Shown one piece after another: positions 1 to 9,123 of a stretch of DNA of 35,413 nucleotides (the first letter of the stretch is position 1; the number at the start of each line of letters is the position of its first letter). Location: assembly GCA_938039915.1 (NCBI GenBank), contig CALHUA010000074.1, forward strand, positions 1-35,413, written 5' to 3'. The translations under genes were made by a program, and so were the position numbers. Source of the stretch: an uncultured Anderseniella sp. (GTDB taxonomy: Bacteria; Pseudomonadota; Alphaproteobacteria; Rhizobiales; Aestuariivirgaceae). The notes below the pieces were generated by a model. That model was not told where the DNA came from and searched no databases. It saw only the letters and a list, made by a program, of their open reading frames with translations.

Positions 1-505
1 TCTCTATGACGATGACCATTATTACATGGGCGGTGTGCTGGCAGAACTGCTGGTTGAGGCTGGTGCGTCGGTCACGCTGGTGACACCGTGTGCCTATGTG
101 TCGGACTGGACCAACAACACGCTCGAACAGGCCGCCATTCACAAGAAACTGGTGGAACTGGGCGTGACTATCCAGCTTAACCGTGGTCTGCAGTCCATTG
201 CTTCAGATCATGTCGTGAGCGATTGCATTTACACCGGGCGCACCGAGACACTGGCTGCGACAGGCGTTGTGCTGGTCACGTCGCGGGCGACAAACGATGG
301 CTTGTGGCGTGATCTGCAGGCGCGTCAGGCTGAGTGGGCGGACGCCGGCATCGGGTCGGTAAAGGTGATCGGCGACGCCCAGGCGCCGGGGCCCATTGCC
401 TGGGCCACCTATGCCGGTCACCGCTATGCGCGAGAGCTGGACATGCCGGATATTGGTGACGCGATACCGTTCCGGCGCGAGATCGCAGCGCTTTCACCTG
501 ATTGA
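1..505 (+). CDS. C-terminal part of a trimethylamine/dimethylglycine dehydrogenase-like flavoprotein (partial)
   Basis: The gene runs in from the left edge; the frame is open from base 2 and ends at TGA 503-505, so only about 167 C-terminal residues are present. The visible part has the HYYMGGVLAELL nucleotide-binding segment, then VTLVTP, the WTNNTLEQ stretch, and a closing IGDAQAPGPIAWATYAGHRYARELD segment. This pattern is typical of the C-terminal NAD(P)/ADP-binding-like domains of old-yellow-enzyme-type dehydrogenases such as trimethylamine dehydrogenase, dimethylglycine demethylase DgcA and N-methylproline demethylase. These enzymes oxidatively remove N-methyl groups from amines. The TIM-barrel catalytic domain with the FMN and 4Fe-4S site is outside the window, so the substrate cannot be read. 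It converges on the amidinotransferase gene with only 8 bases between. Confidence 0.85.
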   Translation, partial: LYDDDHYYMGGVLAELLVEAGASVTLVTPCAYVSDWTNNTLEQAAIHKKLVELGVTIQLNRGLQSIASDHVVSDCIYTGRTETLAATGVVLVTSRATNDGLWRDLQARQAEWADAGIGSVKVIGDAQAPGPIAWATYAGHRYARELDMPDIGDAIPFRREIAALSPD

Positions 506-513
506 GTGAGGCG

Positions 514-1635
514 TCAGCCTTTGGGGAAATAGTCCTCAAAGCTGCTGTCCCGATAGACATCGGCAGTACAGCAGTGCAGGCCGCCGCCAAAGGCGTAGGC
601 ATCGCGCAGGTCCACCTCGACCACTTCAAGTCCCAGCTTGTCGAATTGTTCGGCCTGGTAGACTTCGGATTTTTCGACGCACACGGTTTTCGGGTCGAGA
701 ACCAGCACATTCATGCTGAGCCAGGTCGAGGAATAGCACAGCGGCGGCGGTGAATTGTGCGCCGGTTGTGCGGCATCGACAATCTCCCAGCCATTGCGGT
801 GGAAGAATTCGCGCTGGTCATCCGGCAGGCGGCGGTTCGGATTGTTGAGGATCAGGCCGGGCCGGACCGGTGTGAAAGTTGCGTCAATGTGGATCGGGTA
901 GGGGTCACCGGGGAAGTTCACTGCGTGAACCCGGTGGTCAGGAAAATGCCGGCGCAACCATTCAATGCCTTTCAGATTGGTGGTGAAGCCATGCTGGACA
1001 ACGAGGTCCCTGCCCATGCGCAGAACGTCGGCGGCATCAAACAGCGGCTCTTCCTCGGTGGTGACGAAGAACTTGTCCGCAGCCCATTCAAGGCGCTTGG
1101 GGATACCGATCTTGTCCGACAGATAATCTGCCCGGTAGTCGGCATCGGTGAGACGCGGCTTGGGGGCTGCCTCGTGCCTGAAATTCGGGTCTTCGTTGAA
1201 GTATTGCTGCATCAACGGCCGGTAGCACAGATATTCGAACCAGCGGCAGCGATAGGACATTGTCGCCTCGAGAATCTCGCTACCTACGGTGAGCAGCACA
1301 TCGCGCGGCGGCATGCAGCCGAACTGGCTGTCGGTATGGAAATCCGGTGTTGTCACGGGCAATGAAAAATCCGTCGGGGTCGGCCGGTCCACCCTGATGC
1401 CGCGCTTTTCCAGCTGGCCGGCAAAATTGTCGAGCAACTCATTGCCGCGATCAATCATCTCCTGCGGGCGCTTGCCCCACTGGCCGCGCATGTCGGAATC
1501 TTCCGGCACCTTGGCATCCAGCGCAGGTTCTGCCGGCGGAATGTGGCAGTCGGTGGCCCGCCCCACAATCACGTGCTTCAGGGGATCCCATTCGTTCCAG
1601 CTGTTTACGGTGGTTTTGTCGGCAGTCCAGTTCAT
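514..1635 (-). CDS. Glycine amidinotransferase-family protein
   Basis: This 373-residue protein of the arginine:glycine amidinotransferase (AGAT) family would move an amidino group from arginine to an amine acceptor such as glycine, giving guanidinoacetate and ornithine. The family catalytic residues are visible: Asp200 in EPLFDAADVLRMGRD, His249 in PIHIDATF, and the nucleophile Cys355 in FGGGLHCCTADV, the counterpart of the mammalian GGGFHCWTCD site. The unusual second Cys (356) sits where AGAT has Trp. It lies 10 bases downstream of the flavin reductase gene on the same strand, so the two are probably co-transcribed. The acceptor could be another amine, because cyanobacterial toxin enzymes of this family use other substrates. 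The family is secure; the acceptor is not. Confidence 0.87.
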   Translation of the reverse strand: MNWTADKTTVNSWNEWDPLKHVIVGRATDCHIPPAEPALDAKVPEDSDMRGQWGKRPQEMIDRGNELLDNFAGQLEKRGIRVDRPTPTDFSLPVTTPDFHTDSQFGCMPPRDVLLTVGSEILEATMSYRCRWFEYLCYRPLMQQYFNEDPNFRHEAAPKPRLTDADYRADYLSDKIGIPKRLEWAADKFFVTTEEEPLFDAADVLRMGRDLVVQHGFTTNLKGIEWLRRHFPDHRVHAVNFPGDPYPIHIDATFTPVRPGLILNNPNRRLPDDQREFFHRNGWEIVDAAQPAHNSPPPLCYSSTWLSMNVLVLDPKTVCVEKSEVYQAEQFDKLGLEVVEVDLRDAYAFGGGLHCCTADVYRDSSFEDYFPKG

Positions 1636-1645
1636 TTCCGTTCCC

Positions 1646-2149
1646 TCAACCCAGGTATTTTCTTTTCGTATATGTCAGCACTTGCGACGGCGCATTGAGC
1701 ACAACATCAGCAACTTCGCCAATAAAAATGATGTGGCTGCCCCAGGCCTGCTGCAATTTCGCATGGCAGTCGAATATGGCCACCGCGCCGTCCAGGTGGG
1801 CAGATCCGGTAGCACCGGATGCATGGCTTATGCCGTCAAACTTGTCGGGGCCGGAAGCGCCATGCCGGCCGGCAAACATGTCGGCAAGGCCGGAATCGCC
1901 TTCACCCAGCACATTGACGGCGAAGACATCGTTTTCTGTAATGGCTTTAGCCGTCGCGCTGTCTGCGTGCAGGCAGACCAGAAGCGAGGGTGTGTCGCTG
2001 TCGGCCGATACCGGCGACATGGCTGTGACAGTGGTGCCGGCACGGCCTGCTTTGCCATCGGTCGTGACCACGCATACCGTGTTGGTGAGCTGGCTCATGG
2101 CATCCAGAAACGGTTGTCTGAGCGGGCTGTCGCCCTTGTCAGTCGGCAT
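1646..2149 (-). CDS. Flavin reductase-like FMN-binding protein
   Basis: This 167-residue single-domain protein of the flavin-reductase-like split-barrel family would reduce free flavin with NAD(P)H to feed a partner monooxygenase, or bind FMN itself. Features seen are the N-terminal DAMSQLTNTVCVVTT strand-helix, the GTTVTAMSPVSADSDTPSLLVCL flavin-binding region and the FAVNVLGEGDSGLADMFAGR segment, all standard for this family. The start is ATG 2149 with an AGGA element just upstream. It is the first gene of a two-gene minus-strand unit with the amidinotransferase and is divergent from the Rieske oxygenase across about 110 bases. Rieske demethylases usually use a ferredoxin-type reductase, so a link between the two is not demonstrated. 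Confidence 0.85.
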   Translation of the reverse strand: MPTDKGDSPLRQPFLDAMSQLTNTVCVVTTDGKAGRAGTTVTAMSPVSADSDTPSLLVCLHADSATAKAITENDVFAVNVLGEGDSGLADMFAGRHGASGPDKFDGISHASGATGSAHLDGAVAIFDCHAKLQQAWGSHIIFIGEVADVVLNAPSQVLTYTKRKYLG

Positions 2150-2259
2150 GGGGATTCCTGTTGGATCGGATGGTTCGTGGATCTGGTTCAGCTAATCAAC
2201 ATTGCAAGTGAGCCCGTGATCTAGCAGACTTTGCGCGATACACAATAGAGACCTATGCC

Positions 2260-3393
2260 ATGAACGTTCACAGCAAACCGACATCTGCCGCCGCGGAACT
2301 CAAGGCCAACGCATCGCTGCCGTTTGAGCAGGCGCGCGCCATGCCGAAAAGCGTTTATACATCCGAAGAATTCCTGGCCCAGGAAATCGAGCATGTGTTC
2401 GCAAAGGACTGGTTTTGCGCAGGTCGCGCCAGCTCCCTGAAACAGCCCGGCGACTATATTACGCTGGAGCTTGCGGGCCAGCCCATAATGGTTCTGCGTG
2501 ACGCAGATGGCGGGTTGCGGGCCCAGTCAAATGTATGCCTGCACCGCATGTCGACGCTGCTCGAAGGGGCCGGCAATACCAGGTCCATCGTATGCCCCTA
2601 TCATGCCTGGACCTATAATCTGGATGGCAGCTTACGCGGCGCTCCGGCCATGACCCTGAATGAAGGTTTCAAGAAGCAAGGTTACTGCCTGCCGCAGGTC
2701 AGGTGTGAGGAGTGGCTCGGATGGATCATGGTGTCACTGAATCCGGATGCGAAACCGGCAACTGAAGGCTTGTCAGAGGTTGAAGACCTGGTTGGCCAGT
2801 ATGGCATGGAGAACTACACCGAGACCTTCCACGAAACCCATGTCTGGGACACCAACTGGAAGGTCCTGGCCGAGAATTTCATGGAGAGTTATCATCTTCC
2901 TGTCTGTCATGCCGGTACAATCGGTGGCTTGTCAAAGCTGGAAGAGATGGATTGCCCGCCCGGCAAGGAAGCGTTCAACTATCACTTCATTCTGAAAGAC
3001 GACAATCTGAAGATTGCCCTGGCACATCCCACCAACAAGCGTCTTGAAGGTAACTGGCGGCGGACCACGACATTGCTCGCCATCTATCCCAGCCTGCTGA
3101 TCACGCTGACTCCGGGATATTTCTGGTACCTGTCCCTGCATCCGAAGGGAACCGGTCAGGTCAGCATCATCTTCGGCGGCGGCATGTCACCGGAATTCGT
3201 CAATGACCCTGAGGCCCAGGCGCACTTCGGGCAGTTGAAGGAATTGCTGGACGATGTGAACGTCGAGGATCGCGGCTGCACGGAAAAAGTCTACAAGGGC
3301 CTTTGTTCCGGGTTCGCCAGCCCGGGACACCTGTCGCATCTGGAGCGCCCGAATTACGACTTTGCCCAGTATCTTTCAGCGCGCATTCCTTGA
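2260..3393 (+). CDS. Rieske non-haem iron oxygenase, quaternary-amine demethylase type
   Basis: This 377-residue aromatic-ring-hydroxylating-type oxygenase alpha subunit has the Rieske cluster ligands Cys93-x-His95 (NVCLHR) and Cys112-x2-His115 (VCPYHAW). The mononuclear iron site is in ENFMESYHLPVCH (residues 205-217), with His212 and His217. The residue bridging the two metal centres is Glu209 rather than the usual Asp; Glu at this place is known from carnitine monooxygenase CntA/YeaW-type enzymes. Such enzymes demethylate or cleave quaternary ammonium compounds such as glycine betaine, stachydrine or carnitine. This protein is a little shorter than GbcA or Stc2. The nearby flavoprotein that resembles dimethylglycine and N-methylproline demethylases fits that role. 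The exact substrate is unknown. Confidence 0.86.
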   Translation: MNVHSKPTSAAAELKANASLPFEQARAMPKSVYTSEEFLAQEIEHVFAKDWFCAGRASSLKQPGDYITLELAGQPIMVLRDADGGLRAQSNVCLHRMSTLLEGAGNTRSIVCPYHAWTYNLDGSLRGAPAMTLNEGFKKQGYCLPQVRCEEWLGWIMVSLNPDAKPATEGLSEVEDLVGQYGMENYTETFHETHVWDTNWKVLAENFMESYHLPVCHAGTIGGLSKLEEMDCPPGKEAFNYHFILKDDNLKIALAHPTNKRLEGNWRRTTTLLAIYPSLLITLTPGYFWYLSLHPKGTGQVSIIFGGGMSPEFVNDPEAQAHFGQLKELLDDVNVEDRGCTEKVYKGLCSGFASPGHLSHLERPNYDFAQYLSARIP

Positions 3394-3406
3394 TACGCCC
3401 GCGGAC

Positions 3407-4054
3407 ATGATTTCGTTTCTGCATACCAGCCCGGTTCACGTGGCGACCTTCGATGCGTTGCTGGATGAGCTGTCACCCGGCATGCCCCGTCGGCATCGTG
3501 TCGAGGAAGGCTGGCTTGAGACGACGCGCGACCACGGTATGTCAACGGACCTGTCTCAGACGATAACCATCGCCATGCGAGACCTTGCAGCCGGCGGTGT
3601 CGGGGTGTGCACATGTTCAACGATCGGCGCTGTTGCCGAGGCTGCCGGCACCGACAATACGCCGACGATCAGGATTGACCGCGCCTTAATGCAGGCGGCC
3701 CTTTCACATGGGACCAAGCCTTTGGTTGCCATGTGCCTTGAAAGCACAAAAGCACCCACGCTGGATCTGCTGCATGATGTGGCCGGCACGCAGGGCAGTG
3801 ACGCGTCACCGGTTGTCGTCATGTGCCAACCCGCCTGGCGGCAATTCGAGGCAGGCGACATGGACGCCTACGCCCGGTCGATTGCCGATATGATCAAGGC
3901 TGAATTGCGTAACGACGGCCCGGACTGCATCGTCCTGGCGCAAGGGTCCATGGCCATCGCAGAGCCGCTGTTGTCAGATACTTGCCTGCCGGTTCTCAGT
4001 TCACCCCGGCTCGGGGTTCTGCGGGCATTGGAAATGCTGGCTGAAAAAGCATGA
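3407..4054 (+). CDS. Asp/Glu/hydantoin racemase-fold protein lacking the second catalytic Cys
   Basis: This protein of about 215 residues has the Asp/Glu racemase superfamily layout. The first half carries the cysteine motif VGVCTCSTIG (Cys68/Cys70), and the second half has the equivalent segment DCIVLAQGSMA, where the normal second cysteine is replaced by Gln179. The C-terminal VLSSPRLGVLRAL is also typical. A frame extension to TTG 3362 exists, but it overlaps the Rieske gene, and ATG 3407 (MISFLHTSP) begins just where the first strand of the fold should start. It follows the Rieske gene by 13 bases and probably shares its transcript. One-cysteine members include arylmalonate decarboxylase, so isomerase, decarboxylase or a non-racemase role are all possible. 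Confidence 0.75.
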   Translation: MISFLHTSPVHVATFDALLDELSPGMPRRHRVEEGWLETTRDHGMSTDLSQTITIAMRDLAAGGVGVCTCSTIGAVAEAAGTDNTPTIRIDRALMQAALSHGTKPLVAMCLESTKAPTLDLLHDVAGTQGSDASPVVVMCQPAWRQFEAGDMDAYARSIADMIKAELRNDGPDCIVLAQGSMAIAEPLLSDTCLPVLSSPRLGVLRALEMLAEKA

Positions 4055-4073
4055 TCCGAGGCGGTCGGGCGCT

Positions 4074-5399
<1,326 letters not shown>

Positions 5400-5410
5400 A
5401 GAAAGATGTT

Positions 5411-5845
5411 TCAGGAAGCATTGAGAATATTGCCTCCGACGGTTCTGGAATGTCCCCGGAATTCGGCAATGTGCTGGCCGTTTTCGAGGGTCACGGTAAT
5501 ATCGTAGATGCCGGACCGGCCGGTTCGGGAGCGCTCGACGGCTTTGGCGATCAGCGTGTCGCCGGCTCTTGCCGGTGCGATGAATGTGATCTGGGCATGC
5601 TGGGCGACCGTTCTCTCATCATAGGTATTGCAGGCAAAGGCAAAGGCTGAGTCCGCCAGGGTGAAGATGAAACCTCCGTGACAGGTGCCGTGGCCGTTTG
5701 TCATATCGGCCCTGACCGTCATGGACAGTTCGGCAGTGCCGGGCGAAACCGCGACGAGCTGCATGTCGAGCGCCTGAGTGGCATTGTCGGTTGCCCAAAG
5801 GGCTTCGGCACACGCCCTGGCAGTATCATCGTTGCTGGATGTCAT
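5411..5845 (-). CDS. paaI: Hotdog-fold thioesterase, PaaI type
   Basis: This 144-residue hotdog thioesterase is of the hydroxyphenylacetyl-CoA thioesterase group, thought to rescue CoA trapped in dead-end phenylacetate-pathway intermediates. The signature NGHGTCHGGFIFTLADSAFAFACNTY is at about residues 50-75, with the likely catalytic acid Asp65. The C-terminal ERSRTGRSGIYDITVTLENG strand pair and the final EFRGHSRTVGG match PaaI. It is transcribed first, with paaK 11 bases behind it, so both depend on the promoter in the 118-base divergent gap with the ior genes. Its neighbour PaaK is the main support for the paaI name. Confidence 0.9.
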   Translation of the reverse strand: MTSSNDDTARACAEALWATDNATQALDMQLVAVSPGTAELSMTVRADMTNGHGTCHGGFIFTLADSAFAFACNTYDERTVAQHAQITFIAPARAGDTLIAKAVERSRTGRSGIYDITVTLENGQHIAEFRGHSRTVGGNILNAS

Positions 5846-5871
5846 GAAAACTCGCAGGCCAGACTGATAAG

Positions 5872-5883
5872 TTGTGATAACAA
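5872..5883. promoter_or_regulatory. Possible operator in the paaI/ior divergent gap
   Basis: The sequence TTGT-GATA-ACAA is a short inverted repeat in the middle of the 118-base gap between the divergent paaI and ior genes. Its shape recalls operators of GntR-type regulators. A 4-base arm is weak evidence and no matching regulator gene is nearby. Confidence 0.25.
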
Positions 5884-5963
5884 TGTGCCAAATGTAGCCG
5901 GCAATGGCAAAGTTGATTCTGCAGGTTCACAATTTTGCTGCATCGGAGGTTTAGGCGACCCGA

Positions 5964-6425
5964 ATGGACATTAAAATCAACGGCAGAACGGTTTCAATCG
6001 AAGCCGACCCTGAAATGCCCCTGTTGTGGGCCCTGCGCGACATTGCAGGACTGACCGGTACCAAGTTCGGCTGCGGCATCGCCATGTGCGGTGCCTGCAC
6101 CGTGCTGATCGACGGTGAGCCGGTCCGGTCGTGTTCCATTGCACTTGAAGATGTGTCCGGCGATGTGACAACCATTGAAGCGCTGCAGGGCGATGACGGG
6201 GCGCTGCATGTGGTGCAGGAAGCCTGGATCGAGCAGCAGGTGGCGCAATGCGGCTATTGCCAGTCCGGCCAGATCATGTCGGCGGTAGCCCTTCTGGCGA
6301 ACAATGCAACGCCAACCGATGCAGACATCGATGAAGCCATGTCCGGCAATCTGTGCCGCTGTGGCACCTATCCGCGCATCAGGGCAGCCATCCATACGGC
6401 AGCCAAAAAACTGGCAGGAGCCTAG
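5964..6425 (+). CDS. iorA: Isoquinoline 1-oxidoreductase-type 2Fe-2S subunit
   Basis: This 153-residue small iron-sulphur subunit of a molybdenum hydroxylase passes electrons from the molybdopterin subunit to an outside acceptor. The plant-type cluster ligands are in [25 protein letters not shown]. The second cluster lies in the all-helical domain, with [10 protein letters not shown] and the [12 protein letters not shown] segment. An in-frame stop lies just upstream of ATG 5964, so this start is forced; the GGAGG at 5945-5949 is rather far from it (14 bases). The larger subunit starts 4 bases after the stop, so the two genes form one operon. There is no separate FAD subunit gene, as expected for the two-subunit IorAB class. 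Confidence 0.9.
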   Translation: MDIKINGRTVSIEADPEMPLLWALRDIAGLTGTKFGCGIAMCGACTVLIDGEPVRSCSIALEDVSGDVTTIEALQGDDGALHVVQEAWIEQQVAQCGYCQSGQIMSAVALLANNATPTDADIDEAMSGNLCRCGTYPRIRAAIHTAAKKLAGA

Positions 6426-6429
6426 AGAC

Positions 6430-8691
6430 ATGGGAAAACTGCTCAGGCGAACATTCCTCATCGGGTCTGCAGCGATTGCCGGCGGGGTGGCTGTCGGGTT
6501 CTACATGTACAAGACGCCGTACCCGAATCCCATTTCCGCTGACACGGCAAAGGGAGAAAGCGTCTTCAACCCGTTCGTCAAGATTGCGGCTGACAATTCA
6601 GTGACCATCATCGTGCCGCGTGCAGAGATGGGCCAGGGTGTCGTGACCACCCTGTCAGCGCTGGTGGCCGAAGAGCTCGATGTCGAGCTGGCAGATGTGA
6701 AAACCGAATTCGCTCCCGCAGCCGACGTCTACTACAACCGCGCCATGCTGGAAGAGGGCGCTCCGTTCCACGTGTTCGACAACTCCTTCATCGCGGAAAT
6801 GACCCGGGATATTCAGGGCGTGGTGGCAAAGTTCCTCGCCATGCAGGCAACCGGCGGTTCGAGTTCAACCATCGATGCCTTCGACCGGATGCGTACTTCA
6901 GGTGCTGCGGCGCGCGCCATGCTGATTGCGACGGCTGCCGACAAATGGCAGGTGGCGGCAGCGTCGCTCAAGACTGAAAACGGCAAGGTGCTGGACCCGG
7001 CGCTTGGCCGCTCCATTGCATATGGTGAACTGGTTACCGCGGCAGCCGAGCAGGAAGTGCCCGAGACCATTACGCTGAAAGATCCGGTGGACTGGCGCTA
7101 TCTGGGTAAATCACAACCGCGCCTGGACATGGCCGCAAAGGTCACCGGCAAGGCAGGTTTCGGCGTCGATGTGCGCCTGCCTGACATGCTGTTCGCCACG
7201 GTGCGGATGAACCCGCGCCAGGGCGCCAAGATGACCGGCATGGATGCATCTGCCGCTGAAAAAGTCCCCGGTGTCGTCAAGGTGATCAACCTCGGGACCG
7301 GCTACGCGGTGGTTGCAGACAATACCTGGACTGCGTTCAAGGCAGCCGATCTGGTCACGCCGCAATGGGCAGAAGCAACCTATCCTGCAACAACAGATGC
7401 GATCTTTGCCAGCATCGATGCCGCGCTTAAAGCGGGCGGCGGCTTCAACATGCGCGACGACGGCGATGCACCTGACGCAGTTGCGGCAGCCTCCGGCAAG
7501 GCGATCGGTGCGCGCTATACCGCACCCTACCTGGCACACGCCACCATGGAGCCGATGAACGCCACGGCGCAGTGGACGGACGGCAAGCTTGCGGTATGGT
7601 GCGGCAATCAGGCGCCGACATCGATTGTCACACAGGCAGGTTCCGTGTTTGGCCTGTCGGCAGGCGATATAACGGTTCACTCCACCTATCTGGGCGGCGG
7701 CTTCGGCAGGCGATTTGAAACCGACTTTTCGATGCTTGCGGCCCGTGTAGCAAAGGAGATGGACGGCAAGCCGGTGCAGGTCACCTGGACCCGGGAAGAA
7801 GACATGCGTCATGACATGTACCGGCCCGGCGCGATCTGCGAGGCAGCGGCCGTGGTTGACGAACAGGGTGTTCCGTCGGTGGAGTTCAGGGTGGCAAGCC
7901 AGTCTCCCATCGCATCGACGTTCGGACGTCTTGCAGGTGCAATAACGCCGCCGGGCAATGACAAGACCATTGTCGATGGTTTGTGGGACCAGCCCTATGC
8001 GCTTGCCAATTATCGCGTCACCGGCATTGAGGTGGACATGGACATACCGGTGGGTTTCTGGCGCTCCGTGGGCCATTCGCACAACCCGTTTTTCCACGAA
8101 TGTTTCATGGATGAAATTGCCCGGTCGTCCGGCCAGGATCCGCTGGAGATGCGCCTGAAGCTGATGCAGCCCTATCCGGCTGCCGTCGGCGCCGTCCAGG
8201 CGGTGAAGGACATGTCGGGATGGGGGACACCTTTGCCGGCGGATGGCGTGAAATCGCGCGGTCGCGGCGTGGCCTTCTGCCTGTCGTTCGGCACCTGGGT
8301 AGCGCAGGTAATCCAGGTGGCTGACACCGATGACGGCATTCGCATCGAAAAGGTCTGGTGCGCTGCTGATTTCGGTACCGCGCTTGATCCAAAAAACCTT
8401 GAAGCCCAGATGATGTCCGGCATCATTTTCGGCCTGTCGTCCGCCATGGGGCAGGAGATCACTTTTGCAGACGGCGCTGTCGAGCAGGGCAATTTCGACA
8501 GTTACGACGCCATGCGCATGAACCAGTCACCTGACATCCAGGTGCGGGTTCTTCAGACCTCCGGCAAGATGGGTGGTGCCGGTGAACCAGGCACACCACC
8601 GTCGCTGCCGGCACTCGCCAACGCGATATTTGCGGCAACGGGCAAGCGTATTCGCCAGCTTCCGTTGTCGAAAGAGATCACGTTCGCTTAA
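6430..8691 (+). CDS. iorB: Isoquinoline 1-oxidoreductase-type molybdopterin subunit, Tat-exported
   Basis: This 753-residue catalytic subunit of a xanthine-dehydrogenase-family hydroxylase acts on N-heterocycles or aldehydes. The N-terminus (GKLLRRTFLIGSAAIAGGVA) has a twin-arginine motif followed by a hydrophobic stretch, so the complex probably acts in the periplasm. Molybdopterin-contacting segments include AEMGQGVVTTLSALVAEE near the start, YLGGGFGRRFETDFSMLAA in the middle and GGAGEPGTPPSLPALANAIF near the end, with the Glu usually taken as the base. The start at ATG 6430 is chosen because it begins the Tat peptide and avoids overlap with the small subunit. The natural substrate is unknown; the neighbouring paaK/paaI suggest aromatic compound breakdown, which is inference. 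Confidence 0.9.
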   Translation: MGKLLRRTFLIGSAAIAGGVAVGFYMYKTPYPNPISADTAKGESVFNPFVKIAADNSVTIIVPRAEMGQGVVTTLSALVAEELDVELADVKTEFAPAADVYYNRAMLEEGAPFHVFDNSFIAEMTRDIQGVVAKFLAMQATGGSSSTIDAFDRMRTSGAAARAMLIATAADKWQVAAASLKTENGKVLDPALGRSIAYGELVTAAAEQEVPETITLKDPVDWRYLGKSQPRLDMAAKVTGKAGFGVDVRLPDMLFATVRMNPRQGAKMTGMDASAAEKVPGVVKVINLGTGYAVVADNTWTAFKAADLVTPQWAEATYPATTDAIFASIDAALKAGGGFNMRDDGDAPDAVAAASGKAIGARYTAPYLAHATMEPMNATAQWTDGKLAVWCGNQAPTSIVTQAGSVFGLSAGDITVHSTYLGGGFGRRFETDFSMLAARVAKEMDGKPVQVTWTREEDMRHDMYRPGAICEAAAVVDEQGVPSVEFRVASQSPIASTFGRLAGAITPPGNDKTIVDGLWDQPYALANYRVTGIEVDMDIPVGFWRSVGHSHNPFFHECFMDEIARSSGQDPLEMRLKLMQPYPAAVGAVQAVKDMSGWGTPLPADGVKSRGRGVAFCLSFGTWVAQVIQVADTDDGIRIEKVWCAADFGTALDPKNLEAQMMSGIIFGLSSAMGQEITFADGAVEQGNFDSYDAMRMNQSPDIQVRVLQTSGKMGGAGEPGTPPSLPALANAIFAATGKRIRQLPLSKEITFA

Positions 8692-8700
8692 GTGGAATTG

Positions 8701-9039
8701 TCAGAGCGCGTCCGATCCGGTTTCGCCGGTGCGGATGCGCAGGGCGTTTTCCAGATCCAGTACGAAAATCTTGCCGTCGCCGATCTTGCCGGTGTGGCCG
8801 GCCTGGGTGATGGTTTCAACGACCTTGTCGGCCACGTCGCTGTTGACCGCAATTTCAAGTTTCACCTTCGGTAGATAATGTACCGTGTATTCTGCACCAC
8901 GGTAAATCTCCGAGTGCCCGCCCTGGCGGCCGAAACCCTTGACCTCGGATGCCGTCATGCCGCTCACGCCAACGCCCGACAGGGCTTCGCGGACCGCGTC
9001 AAGCCGATGCGGTTGGATAATAGCTATGATGAATTTCAT
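8701..9039 (-). CDS. glnK: Nitrogen regulatory protein PII (GlnB/GlnK family)
   Basis: This 112-residue PII signalling protein would sense ATP/ADP and 2-oxoglutarate and control nitrogen-related targets by direct binding. The T-loop tyrosine used for uridylylation is Tyr51 in EIYRGAEYTVHYLPK. The B-loop TGKIGDGKIFVLD (residues 83-95) and C-loop RIRTGE (101-106) are intact, so nucleotide binding should be normal. The N-terminal IIQPHRLDAVREAL replaces the usual KPFKLD, a mild divergence. No amtB or glnA gene lies beside it, which is unusual for PII genes. A 12-base palindrome, CGGCAGCTGCCG at 9084-9095, lies between it and the thiolase gene upstream. The symbol glnK is chosen over glnB only on sequence feel. 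Confidence 0.9.
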   Translation of the reverse strand: MKFIIAIIQPHRLDAVREALSGVGVSGMTASEVKGFGRQGGHSEIYRGAEYTVHYLPKVKLEIAVNSDVADKVVETITQAGHTGKIGDGKIFVLDLENALRIRTGETGSDAL

Positions 9040-9123
9040 CGTTCAAACTCTCGTAGCCGGTTACCTCACATGATGCGGGACTGCGGCAGCTGCCGTTTCT
9101 GGCGGATGTGGAGGTGCCCCGTG

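Noticed and set aside
7111-8097. 328-codon minus-strand frame inside iorB
   Set aside because: It lies fully antisense to a strong molybdopterin subunit gene and has the Arg/Cys/His-rich look of a shadow frame.
9040-9123. Possible sigma-54 promoter upstream of the PII gene
   Set aside because: A GGGCAC-like element is present, but the TGC half at the required spacing is missing.
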